A DNA stretch of 6,145 nt from Bacteroidota bacterium. Lineage in GTDB: Bacteria > Bacteroidota > Ignavibacteria > UBA10030 > UBA6906. The position numbers and the translations under genes are program-made. Below the pieces are notes generated by a model. The model did not search any database. It was not told the DNA's origin and saw nothing but the letters and a program-made list of their open reading frames with translations. The number at the start of each line of letters is the position of its first letter. The stretch's first letter is position 1. Of this stretch, positions 1-5,878 are shown piece after piece. Where the stretch lies: NCBI GenBank assembly GCA_017860555.1, contig JAGDMJ010000218.1:1-6145 (forward strand). Reading direction: 5' to 3'.

Positions 1-864
1 CGGCATGAGGAGCATCCCTACGTTCATGGAGGTAATGGCCCGGACGTGCCTCATCAGATGCGTCACGAACATCACCGTGGAGACCACGACCAACGGGTTC
101 ACGTTGGAGATCCATTCGGGGGATGCCAGCGGGCCGACGGTCCGAAGCACGTATTTCGGCATCGTAGCATACATCTGTTGTTGAATGATCCAGAAGCCGC
201 TGACGATCAGGATCAGGACCAGGAGCCTGACGTTTGTCACGACCCGCACAAATGCCCGCCAGGTTTCAGAGAGACTCTTTCCTTCGCCCTCGGCCGCGGC
301 TGCCCGGTAGAAGAAGAACACCACCACCAGCGCCAGGAAGGTCATCGCGGCAGCGTAGAAATTAATGGAGGTCAATCCCAGATTGATCCGGAGCGGGTAT
401 GCAAGAGTCTTGCCGGTGAACGATCCCACATTCACCATGCCGTAGAAGATGGCGTACGCCCGGGCGCGGGTTTCGGTGGTGGACGTCTTGGCAACCGTAC
501 CTGTGATGATCGACTTGATGAACGAGCCGCCAAACATCAGTACCACCAGTGCCGGGGGAACAATGGTCTTGTACGGCAGGGCGCCGAGCGTGAAGTACCC
601 GACCGAAAGGAGGAAAAAAGCCAGGATGATGGATCTGCGGAAACCCAGCTTGTCGGCCAGTGCCCCGGTGAAAGGGGGAAGGAAGTACATCCCCGCCGAG
701 AAGGCACCGCTGATCCAGGCAGCCGCCACATCGTCAAAGCCGACGACATCGGTCAGGTAAAGCGTGATGGCAATGAAGACGGCGTAGTAGGCCGCGCGCT
801 CGAACAGTTCAACGGTGTTGGCGGTCCAGAACGCGCGCGGGAACTTCCAGGATGTTTTAGCCAC
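1..864 (-). CDS. POT/PTR2-like MFS transporter, N-terminal 288 residues (runs off left edge)
   Basis: Inner-membrane secondary transporter of the major facilitator superfamily, most like the proton-coupled oligopeptide (POT/PTR2) branch. In the visible part, E19-x-x-E22-R23 followed by YY resembles the POT ExxERFxYY proton-coupling motif, but with Ala where Phe is usual. GALADKLGFRR (67-77) is the cytoplasmic MFS motif A. FYGMVNVGS (140-148), after FIKS (115-118), matches the PTR2 FYxxINxGS signature. FWIIQQQ (224-230) resembles the start of the second half of POT proteins. Hydrophobic stretches lie near residues 25-40, 48-66, 78-96, 101-122, 137-155, 168-186 and 213-229. The family is usually about 450-550 residues, so roughly the last 40% is missing. 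No ATG precedes residue 59 in frame, so I take GTG at 864. It sits inside a repeat and has no clear Shine-Dalgarno, so the true start could lie slightly upstream, where the frame stays open. It lies 92 bp downstream of larE on the same strand. Substrate unknown; I would not call it a peptide transporter. Confidence 0.8.
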   Translation of the reverse strand, partial: MAKTSWKFPRAFWTANTVELFERAAYYAVFIAITLYLTDVVGFDDVAAAWISGAFSAGMYFLPPFTGALADKLGFRRSIILAFFLLSVGYFTLGALPYKTIVPPALVVLMFGGSFIKSIITGTVAKTSTTETRARAYAIFYGMVNVGSFTGKTLAYPLRINLGLTSINFYAAAMTFLALVVVFFFYRAAAAEGEGKSLSETWRAFVRVVTNVRLLVLILIVSGFWIIQQQMYATMPKYVLRTVGPLASPEWISNVNPLVVVSTVMFVTHLMRHVRAITSMNVGMLLMP

Positions 865-933
865 AGATGAACACCGATACTGGTAGTGGGTGTGGGTACG
901 CAGACAAACACGGATGGATGATGAACACGGATG
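858..933. repeat. Intergenic repeat block: CCACAGATGAACAC word plus degenerate AACACGGATG copies
   Basis: Three related words occur in a short space: AACACCGAT at 870-878, AACACGGATG at 907-916 and AACACGGATG again at 924-933 (the last two 17 bp apart). The block begins with TAGCCACAGATGAACAC at 858-874. The 14-mer CCACAGATGAACAC at 861-874 recurs exactly, inverted, at 5890-5903. The block fills most of the gap between larE and the transporter gene and overlaps the transporter's assumed GTG start (862-864). Similar CCACAGATGAACACGGATG-like strings occur between genes in many unrelated bacterial genomes, from general knowledge; I know of no established function. Confidence 0.6.
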
Positions 934-960
934 TAGGTCGGGACTCCAGTCCCGACCTAC
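933..960. repeat. Perfect 13-bp-arm palindrome containing the larE stop codon
   Basis: Arm GTAGGTCGGGACT (933-945) is followed by a 2-nt centre (CC) and the exact reverse complement AGTCCCGACCTAC (948-960). Transcribed from either strand it would form a strong GC-rich hairpin. The larE stop codon (957-959, minus strand) and the first base of its last codon's complement lie inside the right arm. No T-run follows on the minus strand, so it is not a canonical intrinsic terminator, although it could still protect or attenuate the 3' end of the larE transcript. It looks like a REP-type dispersed palindrome; no second copy is present in this window. Confidence 0.75.
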
Positions 961-1826
961 TTGGCATGTGGTATTTGCACCTGCACCGTGTATCCCCGCT
1001 TCGCCTCTTCGCTCAGCACCTCATTCATCGAGCCGGTGCGGTACCCTTGCAGGTCGAGAGTGACATACAGGAACCCGAGGCCTTTGAGATGTTTCACCAG
1101 TCGCTCGCGAAGGGAGTCATCCAGGAGGCGATGGATCTCCTGCACACCCACTTCGATCCGGGCTGTCTTCTCGTCATGGAAGCGGACGCGGAAGAACCTG
1201 AACCCCGCATCCCTAAGGAATGTCTCGGCGCTGTCAACGCGGGTGAGATTCTCTTTTGTGATTCCTGTGCCGTATGGGAATCGCGAGGAGAGGCAGGCAA
1301 ACGCGGGCTTGTCCCAGGTTGGCAATTCCAGGTGCTTTGAAAGCTCCCGAACGTCCGCTTTGTTGAAGCCCGCTTCGAGAAGAGGGGAGCGGACGTTCTT
1401 TTCCTGCCTGGCCCGCATGCCGGGGCGGAAATCCCCCACGTCGTCCGTGATCGTTCCATCGGCGATCCAATGGATGCCTTCCTGAGAAGCGATCTGCTCC
1501 AGTTTCCCAAAAAGCTCTGTCTTGCAGAAGTAGCAGCGGTCGGGAGGGTTCTCACGGAACTTGAGGTCATCGGTCTCTTCGGTGGTCACGACCACGTAGC
1601 GAGCACCCATCTGCTGTGCCAGTGCCACGGCTTCCTCGAACTCACGGGTGGGATACGTCTCCGATCTGCCGATCATGGCTAGTGCCCTGGTGCCCAGAAC
1701 GTCGGCGGCCACCTTGAGCAGCAGCGTACTGTCGACGCCGCCCGAGTAACCCAGGGCGACGGTTCCCATCTCCTTGAGAATCGCCCGAAGGTCTCCATAT
1801 TTCTTTTCCACGTCGTGCGTGAGCAT
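957..1826 (-). CDS. larE: LarE-type ATP-dependent sacrificial sulfur transferase
   Basis: Cytoplasmic PP-loop (N-type ATP pyrophosphatase) enzyme of 289 residues; the family is about 270-290. LarE adenylates pyridinium-3,5-biscarboxylic acid mononucleotide and inserts sulfur during synthesis of the nickel-pincer cofactor of lactate racemase and related enzymes. Visible features: PP-loop SGGVDS at 28-33; RCYFCK with C98 and C101; and PAFACLSSRFPYG (174-186) with C178, at the position of the sacrificial cysteine of the Lactobacillus enzyme. C98, C101 and C178 together match the three-cysteine pattern of [4Fe-4S]-type LarE proteins, which use a cluster rather than consuming a protein cysteine. 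The C-terminal LDLQGYRTGSMNE (257-269) is also typical of LarE. I chose ATG 1826, which puts the PP-loop at the usual distance; an in-frame TTG at 1853 would add nine residues. It is separated from the upstream TPR gene by a terminator, so it needs its own promoter. No larA, larB or larC is in view. Confidence 0.88.
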   Translation of the reverse strand: MLTHDVEKKYGDLRAILKEMGTVALGYSGGVDSTLLLKVAADVLGTRALAMIGRSETYPTREFEEAVALAQQMGARYVVVTTEETDDLKFRENPPDRCYFCKTELFGKLEQIASQEGIHWIADGTITDDVGDFRPGMRARQEKNVRSPLLEAGFNKADVRELSKHLELPTWDKPAFACLSSRFPYGTGITKENLTRVDSAETFLRDAGFRFFRVRFHDEKTARIEVGVQEIHRLLDDSLRERLVKHLKGLGFLYVTLDLQGYRTGSMNEVLSEEAKRGYTVQVQIPHAK

Positions 1827-1926
1827 TAGTGCACCCAGTCCAGATTTAAACAATCAATATTTCTACCGGTACGAGCCCATCACTTATTGAACAACTCGGG
1901 GGGACAGGAAGTTGGGCATTGGCAAC

Positions 1927-1964
1927 AAAAAAATGACCTGATCCTGCATGGCAGAAACAGGTCA
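1927..1964 (-). terminator. Rho-independent terminator of the TPR gene
   Basis: Read on the minus strand, TGACCTG pairs with CAGGTCA (outer stem, 1958-1964 with 1934-1940). After one T-T mismatch the pairing continues inward through CTGC/GCAG to a 3-nt CAT loop, and the hairpin is followed at once by seven T residues (1933-1927). It lies 36 nt past the TPR stop codon. This is a textbook intrinsic terminator and makes the TPR gene and larE separate transcription units. The rest of the gap (1827-2000) shows no gene and no convincing promoter; the larE promoter must lie between 1827 and 1926. Confidence 0.88.
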
Positions 1965-2000
1965 CAAGGCCCGGCGTGCTGCGAAGCAATGACGGCACCG

Positions 2001-3425
2001 CTATTTCCTCAGCAGGCTCTTGAATTCCTTGATCGACCGCACCCCGGGGAATTCCTGCTCGAAATCCTTCCGCTTGTCGGGATTGAGCTGGAAAGAGTTC
2101 TTGAGCGATTCCATCGCCTCATACGGCCGGTTCAGGAGCAACAGGACCTTTGCCCTGCTGTAGTATGGATCGGCCGCCCGGGGGTTGGCGTCGACCGAAT
2201 GGTCAAACGCCTTCAGCGCCTGTTTGAAATACCCCAATTCCAGCAGCGTTTCGCCGTAGTCCAGCCAGGCCTCATAATTGTTCGGCTCCAGGCGGGTGAC
2301 CATCCGGTAGCTGATCAGGGATTCCCGGATCTTCCCCATGTTATAGAGCAGGTCGGCCTTGGCGTACCAGAGCTCCGGATAATCCTTGCAGATGGAGAGG
2401 GCCCGGTTGTAATCACTCAGCGCCCGGCGGAATTGCTCCAGCGAATCGTAGCAACTTCCCCGGCCGAAGCAGGATTCATAGTGGTTCGGGTCGTACCGGA
2501 GTGCTTCCGTGAAGCATTTGATCGCCTGTTCATACTGTCCCAGCTCTTCATAGGCGTTTCCCAGATTATGCCATGCCGGCACATCCTTCGAATCAAGCCG
2601 GAGCGTTTCCTCATAGCATTTGATGGCATCATGGAGCCGCCCGAGGTTGGCGTACGCGTTTCCCTTGTTGTACCAGGCAGATGGGAAGTTCTCGTGGATG
2701 GCCAGGGCCATCTCGTAGCTCTCGATGGCCTTGTTGGGCATCATCGTCCTGTTTAGGACGATTCCCCTGTTGTACCAGGCGTTGAAATTGTACGGATCGA
2801 GCTTCAGGTGTTCTTCGTAGCAACGCAGTGATTCCTCGGGTTTGTCGAGGTAGTCGTTGCAGTAGCCCATCTCATACCAGGCATCCTTATGTTCCGCGTG
2901 CCCGTCGAGGATGAACCGGAAGATCTGGATAGCCTCTTCGTACCGTCCCGCCTTCTCCAGGGTGATGCCCTTGTTGAAGAAGGCTTCTTCGTTGCCGGGG
3001 TCGATCTCCAGTGCCCGGTCGAAGCAGGCAAGTGCCTCCTCCGCCTGCCCCAGATCGTCGAGCGTAATTCCCTTGTTGATCAGGAGCTCGGGATCGACAG
3101 GATTCAGCTGCAAAGCGCGGTCATAGCACTCCAGGGCTTCTTCGTACTTGAAGAGATTGGCGAGAATCAGCCCTTTGCGTTGCCAGTTCTCGGCGCTGTA
3201 GGGCATGATGGCTAGCAACTGGGTGACGAAATGCAGCGCTTCGGTGTATTTCTCGTTCTCGAAATAGAAACCGACGATTTCCTCAAGGGCCTCGATGCTG
3301 GTGATGTTCGAGCCGCCATTCTTGAGCATGTCCTGATATTTCTTCAGCTCTTCTTCGAAGTGTTCCTTCTTCCGCTGATCGTCCTCGGGCTCATCGTCGA
3401 AGCTCCCAAAATCAAGTATGCCCAT
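2001..3425 (-). CDS. Cytoplasmic TPR-repeat protein (about 12 tandem TPRs)
   Basis: A 474-residue protein that is almost all tetratricopeptide repeats, a helical scaffold for protein-protein contacts. Consensus starts such as AWYNKG recur at residues 78, 112, 146, 180, 214, 248, 282, 316, 350, 384 and 418, an exact 34-residue period without an insertion. A weaker repeat precedes them at about 44-77. Most units carry the usual G8, Y/F11, A20 and P32-like positions (for example LQLNP and LEIDP). An acidic, charged N-terminal segment (1-40, DDEPEDDQRKK) comes first, and a short basic tail (SIKEFKSLLRK) ends the protein. There is no signal peptide, membrane segment or catalytic domain, so it is probably a cytosolic adaptor. 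I start at ATG 3425 because of the strong Shine-Dalgarno 8 nt upstream; the open frame continues 50 codons further up, but that stretch has no TPR character. Single-gene unit with its own terminator; partner unknown. Confidence 0.88.
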   Translation of the reverse strand: MGILDFGSFDDEPEDDQRKKEHFEEELKKYQDMLKNGGSNITSIEALEEIVGFYFENEKYTEALHFVTQLLAIMPYSAENWQRKGLILANLFKYEEALECYDRALQLNPVDPELLINKGITLDDLGQAEEALACFDRALEIDPGNEEAFFNKGITLEKAGRYEEAIQIFRFILDGHAEHKDAWYEMGYCNDYLDKPEESLRCYEEHLKLDPYNFNAWYNRGIVLNRTMMPNKAIESYEMALAIHENFPSAWYNKGNAYANLGRLHDAIKCYEETLRLDSKDVPAWHNLGNAYEELGQYEQAIKCFTEALRYDPNHYESCFGRGSCYDSLEQFRRALSDYNRALSICKDYPELWYAKADLLYNMGKIRESLISYRMVTRLEPNNYEAWLDYGETLLELGYFKQALKAFDHSVDANPRAADPYYSRAKVLLLLNRPYEAMESLKNSFQLNPDKRKDFEQEFPGVRSIKEFKSLLRK

Positions 3426-3433
3426 AACATGTT

Positions 3434-3440
3434 CCCTCTC
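3434..3440 (-). promoter_or_regulatory. Shine-Dalgarno of the TPR gene, deciding its start
   Basis: Minus-strand GAGAGGG lies 8 nt upstream of ATG 3425. It supports the 474-residue form over the longer open frame that extends to 3575. A possible -35 (TTGACT, minus strand, 3482-3477) lies further upstream, but no good -10 follows it at 16-18 nt, so I do not call a promoter for this gene. Confidence 0.7.
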
Positions 3441-3603
3441 GGAGTACAAGTCTAAGGAACGGAAATTGCCAAATGAAGTCAAGAGAACCGCGAGCTGGGG
3501 GCACGCTGCTTTTGCCAGGGATGAACGTGAATGGAGTTCTGAGTTCACTGAGTAACACAGATGGGTATCCGGCATTCCACTTTCAAGAATCGTTGGGCTG
3601 TGT

Positions 3604-3644
3604 CAATGGACGATGGACAATGGACGATAGACAATGGACAACGG
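3604..3644. repeat. 14-bp tandem repeat, about three copies
   Basis: Units are CAATGGACGATGGA (3604-3617), CAATGGACGATAGA (3618-3631, one mismatch) and a degenerate CAATGGACAACGG (3632-3644). The array ends 7 bp before the -35 element of the predicted yggS promoter. Similar GGACAATGGACGATGG strings are common between genes in other genomes, from general knowledge; function unknown. It is far too short and lacks spacers, so it is not a CRISPR array. Confidence 0.75.
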
Positions 3645-3651
3645 CATTGCA

Positions 3652-3680
3652 TTGATTTTAACTACCCAATGGGCTATATT
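3652..3680 (+). promoter_or_regulatory. Predicted sigma70-type promoter for yggS-divIVA-punA-ileS
   Basis: TTGATT (3652-3657) and TATATT (3675-3680) are separated by exactly 17 nt, in an AT-rich stretch just upstream of yggS. The -10 region continues as TATATTTA, which also partly resembles the TAnnTTTG element of Bacteroidota housekeeping promoters. Transcription would start near 3687, leaving a leader of about 80 nt before ATG 3769. Confidence 0.5.
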
Positions 3681-3768
3681 TACCTCTTAGCTTCAATTGA
3701 TCGCGCCTAATATCGACTTTTGCGGAAGTGATGGTGAGAATTTCCGAGCAATAGCATGGGTCTGGCCG

Positions 3769-4488
3769 ATGGGTTCAACTGTGAATTCCCCGCTTGTGCA
3801 AAAGTCGCTTGAAGAGATTAACCGGAGGATCGGCCAGGCATGTTCGCGGGCAGGGCGCAACCCTGCGGACGTGACGCTCGTCGCGGTGGCGAAGACATTT
3901 CCGGCCGAGGCTGTCGCCGGAGTCGTGGATGCCGGCCTTCTCGACGTCGGCGAGAACTACGTGCAGGAACTCCTCGGCAAGCGGGAACGGCTCACCGGCA
4001 AAGCCATTCGGTGGCATTTTATCGGCCACCTGCAGACCAACAAGGTCAAATACATCGTCGAGTGGGTTCACCTCATTCACGCGGTGGACCGAAAAGAAGT
4101 GGCGCACGAGATCGACCGGCGGGCGGCGCGGGCCGGGCGGATTATCGACCTGCTGGTGGAAGTGAACACCACAGGTGAGCAGTCGAAGTTTGGCGTGGCG
4201 CCGGAGACGGCGATTCCCTTCATCCGATCACTTGCGGAATTCCGCAATATCGCCGTTGCGGGCTTGATGACTATCGGTCCGTTCCTGCCCGACCCGGAGG
4301 GCTCCCGGCCGATGTTCCGCCGCCTGAGGGAGCTGCGGGAAGAAGCGAAACAGCTCGGCCAGCCCAACGCGTCCATGCGCTGCCTGTCCATGGGCATGAC
4401 TGGGGATTTTGAAGTGGCCATCGAGGAGGGTGCGACGCACATACGAATCGGAACGGCGATCTTTGGCCGCCGCCGGAAGCCTGACTGA
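3769..4488 (+). CDS. yggS: YggS/PLPBP family pyridoxal phosphate homeostasis protein
   Basis: Cytosolic PLP-binding protein with an alanine-racemase-like TIM-barrel fold and no known catalytic activity; it buffers PLP and affects amino-acid and vitamin B6 balance. The protein has 239 residues, normal for the family. Features in order: LVAVAKTF (37-44) with K42 as the expected Schiff-base lysine; GENYVQEL (61-68); WHFIGHLQTNK (82-92), the family hallmark; IHAVDRKE (103-110); VEVNTTGEQSKFG (130-142); GLMTIGPF (165-172); and LSMGMTGDFEVAIEEGATHIRIGTAIFG (206-233), the phosphate-binding end of the site. I chose ATG 3769. A TTG at 3697 would add 24 residues unlike the family, and GTG 3781 is another possibility because no strong Shine-Dalgarno decides the start. 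It is first in the operon, 31 bp before divIVA. In Gram-positives its orthologue (ylmE) also lies upstream of divIVA. Confidence 0.93.
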   Translation: MGSTVNSPLVQKSLEEINRRIGQACSRAGRNPADVTLVAVAKTFPAEAVAGVVDAGLLDVGENYVQELLGKRERLTGKAIRWHFIGHLQTNKVKYIVEWVHLIHAVDRKEVAHEIDRRAARAGRIIDLLVEVNTTGEQSKFGVAPETAIPFIRSLAEFRNIAVAGLMTIGPFLPDPEGSRPMFRRLRELREEAKQLGQPNASMRCLSMGMTGDFEVAIEEGATHIRIGTAIFGRRRKPD

Positions 4489-4506
4489 CGGGGCGGGCAA
4501 TCACAA

Positions 4507-4513
4507 AGAGGAG
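4507..4513 (+). promoter_or_regulatory. Shine-Dalgarno of divIVA, deciding its start
   Basis: AGAGGAG lies 6 nt before ATG 4520. It fixes the divIVA start there rather than at upstream in-frame codons inside yggS. Confidence 0.8.
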
Positions 4514-4519
4514 CACACC

Positions 4520-5077
4520 ATGAAACTTACGCCGCTGGACATCAAGAAACAGGAGTTCAAGAAGGTCATGCGCGGATATGATCCTGTCGAAGTAGATACC
4601 TTCATGGACATGATGGCAAACGAGTTTGAGGAAGTGCTCAAGCAGCAGAAAGAAACGCGCGACCGGTCGATCGAGCTCGATACCCAGCTGAAGGACTACA
4701 AACAGATCGAGAAGACCCTTCAGCAAACCCTGCTCCAGGCACAAGAGGTGACCGGGAGAACCTATGAGTCGGCACGGAAAGAAGCGGAGATCATCGTCAA
4801 AGACGCGGAAGGGAAAGCCGCCCGAATCGTGGAGCAGGCTCACAGCGAGCTCATCCGGATCAACAAGGAGCTCTCGGAGCTCCGTATCCGGCGTGAGTCG
4901 CTGATCGGACGGATGCGCGTGCTGCTGAGCGCCGAACTGGATCTGTTGAAGACGCTCGACAGCGATGCGACACAACAGGTGACGCGGGACCCTTCTCTGG
5001 GGACCGGCAAAGAATCTCTGGACATTGAAGGCATCATAACAAACATCAACAATGACGCAACTCCGCAGTCACATTGA
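4520..5077 (+). CDS. divIVA: DivIVA-domain coiled-coil protein
   Basis: A 185-residue protein with an N-terminal DivIVA lipid-binding domain and long coiled coils. DivIVA proteins oligomerise at negatively curved membrane (poles, septa) and recruit division, chromosome-anchoring or wall-growth partners. Residues 1-21 align without gaps to Bacillus DivIVA: LTPLDI (3-8), F13, then M17-R18-G19-Y20-D21, followed by EVDTFMD (24-30). R18, of the lipid-binding loop, is kept, but the membrane-inserting F17 is Met. Heptad-rich coiled coil covers roughly 30-78 and 82-145. The tail from 146 is polar, probably disordered, and its last eight codons overlap punA. It is preceded by yggS and followed by punA and ileS in one probable operon. 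The domain call is firm; a polar-scaffold role in this organism is inferred. It could instead belong to the short DivIVA-domain proteins of Gram-negative lineages, whose function is unknown. Confidence 0.88.
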   Translation: MKLTPLDIKKQEFKKVMRGYDPVEVDTFMDMMANEFEEVLKQQKETRDRSIELDTQLKDYKQIEKTLQQTLLQAQEVTGRTYESARKEAEIIVKDAEGKAARIVEQAHSELIRINKELSELRIRRESLIGRMRVLLSAELDLLKTLDSDATQQVTRDPSLGTGKESLDIEGIITNINNDATPQSH

Positions 5078-5873
5078 TGACACATTGCGCTTCCTGAGAA
5101 CCAGAACGGCGATGCAGCCCGGCCTTGGCATTATTCTTGGCACCGGGCTGGGCGGTCTGGTCAAGGAAATCGAGCCCGAAACCATAGTTGATTATGGCGA
5201 GATCCCGCACTTCCCGATCTCCACCGTCGAATCGCACCACGGGAAGCTGATCTTCGGTACACTCGGCAACAAGCATGTGGTGGCGATGCAGGGACGCTTC
5301 CACTTCTACGAAGGGTACACCATGCAGCAGGTGACCTTCCCGGTGCGTGTGATGAAGTTCCTCGGAGTCCATACGCTGCTGATCTCCAACGCGGCAGGCG
5401 GGATGAATCCGCAGTTCTCGCGGGGAAGCATCATGATCATCACCGATCATATCAACCTGCTCGGCGATAATCCGCTGATCGGGCCCAATGACGATTCCCT
5501 CGGTCCGCGCTTCCCGGATATGTCCGAGCCCTACTCCCGCGAACTGATCAATCTTGCCGAGCAGGTCGCGCTGGACAGAAAGATCACGACCGAGAGGGGC
5601 GTTTTTGTGGCGGTCCCCGGACCGAACCTCGAGACGCGGGCGGAATACCGGTTCCTCCGCTTCATCGGTGCCGATGCCGTGGGCATGTCCACCGTCCCTG
5701 AGAATATCGTGGCCAACCACATGGGTCTCCGGGTCCTGGGGATCTCGATCATTACCGACGAGTGCTTCCCGGATTCCCTCCAGCCGGCAAAGGTGGAGGA
5801 TATCATTGCGGTGGCAAATGCAGCGGAACCGAAGCTGACGGCAATCATGAAAGGCGTCGTGGAGCGCCTGTAG
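5052..5873 (+). CDS. punA: Purine nucleoside phosphorylase, trimeric PNP/MTAP family
   Basis: A 273-residue cytosolic enzyme that splits purine nucleosides with phosphate into free base and ribose-1-phosphate, in purine salvage. Visible landmarks against human PNP: phosphate loop GTGLGGL (30-36, T31 for Ser33); SHHGK (61-65); RFHFYEG (82-88) with R82, H84, Y86 and E87; SNAAGG (112-117); DHINL (132-136); GPNLE (190-194) with E194 for the base-binding Glu201; and MSTVPE (212-217) with M212 and S213. Three pocket positions differ: T31, D236 (human Asn243) and V248 (human His257); see findings. Start ATG 5052 is firm, because an in-frame stop lies at 5037-5039 and no other start comes between. 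It overlaps divIVA by 26 bp and has no Shine-Dalgarno at the usual distance, so it is probably translated by coupling. 57 bp separate it from ileS. Confidence 0.92.
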   Translation: MTQLRSHIDDTLRFLRTRTAMQPGLGIILGTGLGGLVKEIEPETIVDYGEIPHFPISTVESHHGKLIFGTLGNKHVVAMQGRFHFYEGYTMQQVTFPVRVMKFLGVHTLLISNAAGGMNPQFSRGSIMIITDHINLLGDNPLIGPNDDSLGPRFPDMSEPYSRELINLAEQVALDRKITTERGVFVAVPGPNLETRAEYRFLRFIGADAVGMSTVPENIVANHMGLRVLGISIITDECFPDSLQPAKVEDIIAVANAAEPKLTAIMKGVVERL

Positions 5874-5878
5874 AAAGA

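Larger units (their letters stand above)
3426..3768. other. Divergent intergenic region between the TPR gene and yggS
   Basis: These 343 bp separate two outward-facing transcription units. Contents from left to right: the TPR ribosome binding site; about 100 bp with nothing recognisable; AACACAGATG at 3554-3563, a relative of the word repeated at 858-933; the 14-bp tandem repeat at 3604-3644; the yggS promoter at 3652-3680; and a leader of about 80 nt before yggS. A 60-codon open frame at 3473-3655 reads through the tandem repeat but has no ribosome binding site or family resemblance, so I do not annotate it. The later part is visibly more AT-rich than the coding sequence. Confidence 0.6.

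Noticed and set aside
46..870. Long plus-strand open frame (274 codons)
   Set aside because: It lies opposite the transporter gene. Its product is rich in H, Q, R and D, typical of antisense reading, while the minus strand gives a clear membrane protein with family motifs.
933..960. Intrinsic terminator for larE
   Set aside because: The palindrome is strong, but no T-run follows on the minus strand, unlike the genuine terminator at 1927-1964.
1827..1853. TTG start for larE giving nine extra residues
   Set aside because: ATG 1826 gives the normal N-terminal length, and neither start has a strong Shine-Dalgarno. The extra residues (TTG plus FKSGLGAL) have no family support.
1887..2756. Plus-strand open frame of 289 codons opposite the TPR gene
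   Set aside because: Antisense shadow of a repetitive, strongly family-matching TPR gene, with no motif of its own. It would also start before the minus-strand terminator region.
3604..3644. Possible CRISPR array
   Set aside because: Units are contiguous 14-bp copies without spacers, only about three of them, and no cas gene is present.
3473..3655. Small plus-strand open frame of 60 codons
   Set aside because: No ribosome binding site and no recognisable family. Its second half is just translation of the 14-bp tandem repeat.
3697..3768. TTG start for yggS giving 24 extra residues
   Set aside because: The extension does not resemble YggS N-termini, and the predicted transcription start near 3687 would leave almost no leader or ribosome binding site.
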